From positions 1 to 17,859 of the forward strand of contig JAFGKO010000015.1 of assembly GCA_016928525.1 (NCBI GenBank): DNA of 17,859 bases, written 5' to 3'. The notes below the pieces were generated by a model. It saw only the letters and a list, made by a program, of their open reading frames with translations, was not told where the DNA came from and did no database searches. The position numbers and the translations under genes are program-made. Positions 14,802-17,859 of this stretch are shown here, one piece after another. The DNA comes from Anaerolineales bacterium. Its GTDB lineage: Bacteria; Chloroflexota; Anaerolineae; Anaerolineales; Villigracilaceae. How positions within the stretch are numbered: the first letter of the stretch is position 1; each line of letters begins with the position of its first letter.

Positions 14802-14865
14802 AATCCGGCAAATATGGCATCGGATTTGTCAATCCGAGCCAGCAAAAGGTGGGGTTACCCCACTT
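14802..14865 (+). promoter_or_regulatory. Alternative hairpins upstream of the defence-type operon
   Basis: AATCCG (14802-14807), CGGATT (14821-14826) and AATCCG (14831-14836) allow two mutually exclusive stems that share the middle segment. A separate eight-pair hairpin, GTGGGG-TTA-CCCCAC with two outer pairs (14847-14865), follows. The stretch is just upstream of the predicted promoter at 14893, so it would act as DNA or belong to an earlier transcript. I see no gene in 14741-14892. Confidence 0.35.
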
Positions 14866-14892
14866 CCCCCCTTCTTTCTGAGAAGATACGTT

Positions 14893-14920
14893 TTTACAGT
14901 AAAATAAGGCAAGTTATTAT
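14893..14920 (+). promoter_or_regulatory. Possible sigma70 promoter of the three-gene operon
   Basis: TTTACA (14893-14898) and TATTAT (14915-14920) are 16 bases apart in an AT-rich patch. AGGAG (14936-14940) and a TTG start (14947) follow, giving a very short leader. Confidence 0.5.
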
Positions 14921-14946
14921 GCTTGATTTTATAAGAGGAGATGTAG

Positions 14947-15729
14947 TTGGAGCTTCGTGAAATCACCCGCCAGGTAATCTCTGCTTTGGAGGAAAAGTCT
15001 GGCTATCCTGTCCAGTTGCTGGAAGAACCGAAATTGACAACCCTTGCGAGCCTGCGCGTGGCGCGGGGCGAGATGCCAGCGCACATCCTAATGTATAAAG
15101 TGGAACGCAAGAACGAGCTTCCCGATTATGCCATTTGCCTGCAATGTACTCTCTTGATGCGCATGTATGACTGCCCCCCGGAAAAGAGATTCCTGATCGG
15201 CGGCTCCCCGGCGGGCATTCAAGCGCTGGATAGAATTTTGAATGCTCCCGGCGGGCTGGCGCAGACCTATCGCATGAAAGAAAGCCATGTTCAGGGTTTT
15301 ATTGGCGAGTTGTTGGCCGGGTTGATCACGCACCTGCGCTCCGTCCCGCTGGCATTGCGCGTCAGTGAAAGCTTGAGCCTGGATTACCCTGAATTGTTAG
15401 ACCTCGAAACGGGGCACGTCGAAAGGGAATTGCAGATCAACCGCGAATCGCTTTCAGCGCAAATCCGCGCGATGATGCCAGCAGCAGTCTATGACCCGAC
15501 CCAAACCATCAACGCGGCCTATGCTTTATACTGGGCCGGACGGCTGGAAGAACCCAAAATCTCCAATCCCTATCACCTGGAAGGCTTCGACCGGGGCGGG
15601 CGGGAATTGCTGAAACTCTACGAATCTACCCCAGCCGATCCGGAACGCGATACCGAGTTGATCGACCGCTGGGCGGACTATCTGCGCATCCGGGATTGGT
15701 ATGCCTGGCTGTCCTATCAGGCTCCATAA
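14947..15729 (+). CDS. Protein of unknown function, first gene of a mod-linked operon
   Basis: I do not recognise this 260-residue protein. It has no signal peptide or membrane segment, so it is cytoplasmic. A central conserved-looking block is MPAHILMYKVERKNELPDY, then AICLQCTLLMRMYDCPPEKRF with two or three cysteines, and a C-terminal helical half ending in a Trp/Tyr-rich DWYAWLSYQAP. The H and E around 46-54 are not a clear HExxH metalloprotease site. The start is TTG, six bases after AGGAG (14936-14940). An ATG at 14941 is directly followed by TAG and too near the ribosome site to matter. It is followed 17 bases later by the TPR gene, also with a TTG start, and then by a Type III-like mod gene. 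Role in restriction or defence is inferred from position only. Confidence 0.72.
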   Translation: MELREITRQVISALEEKSGYPVQLLEEPKLTTLASLRVARGEMPAHILMYKVERKNELPDYAICLQCTLLMRMYDCPPEKRFLIGGSPAGIQALDRILNAPGGLAQTYRMKESHVQGFIGELLAGLITHLRSVPLALRVSESLSLDYPELLDLETGHVERELQINRESLSAQIRAMMPAAVYDPTQTINAAYALYWAGRLEEPKISNPYHLEGFDRGGRELLKLYESTPADPERDTELIDRWADYLRIRDWYAWLSYQAP

Positions 15730-15745
15730 CGACAAGGAAACAAGA

Positions 15746-16843
15746 TTGAAGCGCGATTACAAGCTATCCCTGCCACTGAATGAGAACAGCCTGGCTTTAT
15801 TTCCAAAGGCTATCGGGCTGGAAGGCGACGATTTCAAGAGCGAAGTCGTCGCCAGAGTGCGGGCGGCTTTCGATCATCTGGAAGGTCTCATCCAATCTCT
15901 GTCTGTGAGCGAGACACAGCTAAGGGTTGATTGGCAGGCTGGCCCCCAAAGCCCCGCTTATTCAGGGCAAATCGCGGAGCTCCTGACGCAGGGCAATTAC
16001 GCAGATGGCATTCTGCTGCTGGAATTATTCCTGAGCGCCGAGCCGGAGAACCCCGATTTGCTGTATAACCTGGGAATGGCCTACAGTGACCGGAGTAACC
16101 TGCCGCGCGCGGTGGATTTGCTTTCCCAATTGGTATCTAGCGAGCCTGAGCACATCAATGGGCGCGTGGCGCTGGGTGTGGCGCAGTTGCGGATGGGAAA
16201 TACGGAAGCAGGGCTAAGCGCGCTGGAAAGTGCTTCGAAGCAGGCCCCCGATAACCTGTGGGCGCGGCGCAACCTGGGCGCGGGCTTGCTGCAAGCCGGG
16301 CGCTATGCCGAAGCGCTGGAGCATTTGCGCCGCGCGACTGAAATCGAGCCGAATGACCAGGGTTCCTGGTTCGGCTATGGCCAGGCGCTGGAAGCATTAG
16401 GGCAGACAAAAGAAGCCGATAACGCCTATCAAAAGGCGCTCTCCCTGGATGAATACAGCGAGATCGCCGAACGCGCGCGGAGGGCGCGCACGGCGATTGC
16501 GGAGAAGGCCTTTCGCTCCGGCGGGGCTGGCCCGATCAATATGGCCGCGGTGATGTACATCCTGGGCGCGTTGGAAGAATATGCCCGCATGACCCCCGAG
16601 CAGGTGAAGAAGATCGGCTTCGAAATTGCTATCCTGGGCACGCGCGGGATCGACTTGAATGACCCCGACAAAAAATATACCTTGCAGAACCTGGCCGGGG
16701 AATTCAGCGGCTTGCATTTGCTCTGCCTGCAATACGTGGCCTTCAAGCAGATCGCCCCTGAGCAAAACATAGGCTTCGACTTGGCGGGGGAGTACCGCGC
16801 TGCCCTGGCAATGTTTGAGCAAAGCTCAGGCCACGGACAATAG
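15746..16843 (+). CDS. TPR-repeat protein with an unrecognised C-terminal domain
   Basis: This 365-residue cytoplasmic protein has three parts. Residues 1-70 form an unrecognised N-terminal region. About 75-240 are four to five tetratricopeptide repeats (AEPENPDLLYNLGMAYSDRSNLPRA, PEHINGRVALGVAQLRMGNTEA, PDNLWARRNLGAGLLQAGRYAEA, PNDQGSWFGYGQALEALGQTKEA), which normally hold protein partners. A C-terminal domain of about 110 residues contains MYILGALEEYARMTPEQVKKIGFEI and DPDKKYTLQNLAGEFSGLHLLCLQY; I cannot name it. The TTG at 15746 has AGGAA six bases upstream; a possible ATG at 15701 would overlap the previous gene by 29 bases without a good ribosome site. The stop is 41 bases before mod. 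TPR proteins often act as scaffolds, so it may bind the product of the first gene. Confidence 0.82.
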   Translation: MKRDYKLSLPLNENSLALFPKAIGLEGDDFKSEVVARVRAAFDHLEGLIQSLSVSETQLRVDWQAGPQSPAYSGQIAELLTQGNYADGILLLELFLSAEPENPDLLYNLGMAYSDRSNLPRAVDLLSQLVSSEPEHINGRVALGVAQLRMGNTEAGLSALESASKQAPDNLWARRNLGAGLLQAGRYAEALEHLRRATEIEPNDQGSWFGYGQALEALGQTKEADNAYQKALSLDEYSEIAERARRARTAIAEKAFRSGGAGPINMAAVMYILGALEEYARMTPEQVKKIGFEIAILGTRGIDLNDPDKKYTLQNLAGEFSGLHLLCLQYVAFKQIAPEQNIGFDLAGEYRAALAMFEQSSGHGQ

Positions 16844-16884
16844 TTTTTGACTTGTGGGTAATTGGTAAAGTAAGAGGAATCACT

Positions 16885-17802
16885 ATGGCAAATCTTTTCG
16901 ACGAACTGAAAACTCTGCTTGTGCAGGACGAACGTTTTGTAGCCAACGGCGAATTACTTAAAAACCAGATCACCGAGCTGGCGCTCAAGCTGGACAAAGA
17001 CCTGCTGAAACTTTTGCTTTCACATGACCGGCTCAAAGAACATTTCTTCGTGGATGTGGACGGTATGCTGGTCTTCGACAAAGAGAAATTCATGCGCTTT
17101 GTGAATAACAAGGCCTTCTTGCCTGATTCGTACACATCCTTCAAAAACAAGATTGGGCTGACAACAGGCGAGCGTTACCTGAACGAAAACAAGGATGTGG
17201 TGCTGGCCTGGCCTTATAAAGATTGTGTGCTGGAAGGCGGGCAGACACAAGAAGACGCCAAACGCGATGAAATCTTCTGGAACGAGATTTTGGCTCCTGA
17301 TGAAACTGATCGTTTGCTGGCTCCTAAAGTATTTTCGAATATTAAGCGATACGATAATACTGGAGAACATGCTGCAATCGAGCTTAGTGTTTCCGACAAT
17401 CTTGTTATAAAAGGGAATAATCTACTTGTTGTCAGTTCTTTGCTTAAGAATTATGCAGGTCAAATCAAACTTATTTGTATTGATCCACCATACAACAGAG
17501 AAAATGATGATTTCAACTACAATGATTCTTTTAATCATTCAACTTGGCTAACTTTCATGAAAACCAGGCTTGAAATTTCTAAGCGATTATTACATACGAA
17601 CGGAACGATTTTTATTTTCTGTGATGACAATGAGCATGCTTACTTAAGGGTTTTGATGGATGAAGTTTTTGGACGTGAAAGATTTATCACGACAGTAGTT
17701 TGGCGAAATAGCGATAACAGCAATAATGACGCGAAACAATTTTCTATTGACCACAACTATATTTTAGTTTATTCTTTAGTTTCCGCTAAGAGGTATGGGT
17801 AA
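16885..17802 (+). pseudogene. mod: Type III-like DNA methyltransferase (mod), truncated
   Basis: This 305-residue frame is the N-terminal half of an adenine DNA methyltransferase of the Type III Mod kind. The N-terminal part (NLFDELKTLLVQDERFV, WPYKDCVLEGGQTQEDAKRDEIF, NEILAPDETDRLLAPKVFSNIKRY) is typical of these proteins. The catalytic motif IV is DPPYN with D200-Y203, followed by FIFCDDNEHAYLRVLMDEVFG. In this beta-class order the SAM-binding FxGxGT motif comes after DPPY, and it is missing here: the frame diverges after DHNYILVYS and stops, where Mod proteins usually run to 600 residues or more. The ATG has AAGAGGA six bases upstream. GC is near 48% early but about 32-35% after roughly base 17340. 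As read it should be inactive, unless an intron or a frameshift restores it beyond the window. Confidence 0.8.
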
Positions 17803-17818
17803 AAAGGAAGGTAATGGT

Positions 17819-17859
17819 ATGCAAGACGTGGTAATCTTGTTTTGCGAACAAATTCCACA
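17819..17859 (+). CDS. Start of a possible new gene, cut by the window edge
   Basis: An ATG at 17819 follows AAGGAAGG (17804-17811) by seven bases and opens a frame (MQDVVILFCEQIP) that is still open at the last base. It begins 16 bases after the premature mod stop. A hairpin with bulges (GTGGTAATCTTGTT at 17828-17841, AACAAATTCCAC at 17847-17858) lies inside it. It could be the first gene of an element inserted in mod, or chance. Too short to identify. Confidence 0.3.
   Translation, partial: MQDVVILFCEQIP

Noticed and set aside
14715..14960. 81-residue frame before the 260-residue protein
   Set aside because: It lies across repeat relics and the predicted promoter, is rich in Cys, His and Arg as in random GC-rich DNA, and overlaps the start of the next gene.

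Overview
The window is a gene-dense bacterial chromosome segment of roughly 50% GC with Shine-Dalgarno starts. Nothing in it is a firm phylogenetic marker. Three traits fit the Chloroflexota (Anaerolineae type): the single-enzyme beta-oxidation operon of fadN/fadA type, a GxxExxY gene with dyad repeats beside it, and acceptable TTG starts. This assignment is an inference of moderate confidence.

Region 1 (1-5094, + strand) is a fatty-acid beta-oxidation operon. It holds the 3' end of an acyl-CoA dehydrogenase, a fadN-type 3-hydroxyacyl-CoA dehydrogenase/enoyl-CoA hydratase, a GxxExxY gene, a fadA-type thiolase and a small SCP2 sterol-carrier-like lipid-binding protein, closed by a strong intrinsic terminator. 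Together these cover all four beta-oxidation steps plus a possible acyl-lipid carrier. Three of the four intergenic gaps are occupied by dyad-symmetric repeats. The GxxExxY gene looks like a unit inserted between fadN and fadA, because inverted repeats lie on both sides of it.

Region 2 (5095-6257) is a self-contained monocistronic unit: a sigma70-like promoter, a secreted fungalysin-like (M36) metalloprotease and a terminator. Region 3 (6318-8808, - strand) is a two-gene surface O-acylation operon, an MBOAT acyltransferase followed by a membrane-anchored SGNH-like partner. Region 4 holds a divergently transcribed Tat-exported 742-residue protein of unknown function, with a perfect 24-bp palindrome just before its ribosome binding site. 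It converges on a large lipoprotein (- strand, 11306-13660) that joins a parallel beta-helix to a clan GH-A-like glycoside hydrolase domain and has a good promoter of its own.

Region 5 (13740-14946) is dominated by non-coding structure around one small HU-family DNA-binding gene. It contains a 12-bp hairpin, an AT-rich leader, a 15-bp hairpin, a 21-bp tandem repeat whose last copy forms an arm of a terminator, and a dispersed-repeat relic that seems to contain a second repeat nested inside it.

Region 6 (14893-17859, + strand) looks like a defence-type operon: an unrecognised 260-residue protein, a TPR protein with an unrecognised C-terminal domain (both with TTG starts), and a Type III-like DNA methyltransferase (mod). 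The mod gene changes base composition abruptly in its middle and stops after its DPPY motif, at about half the expected length. A new reading frame with its own ribosome binding site begins there and runs off the window. The two unknown genes plus the broken mod are the best candidate for an undescribed system here.
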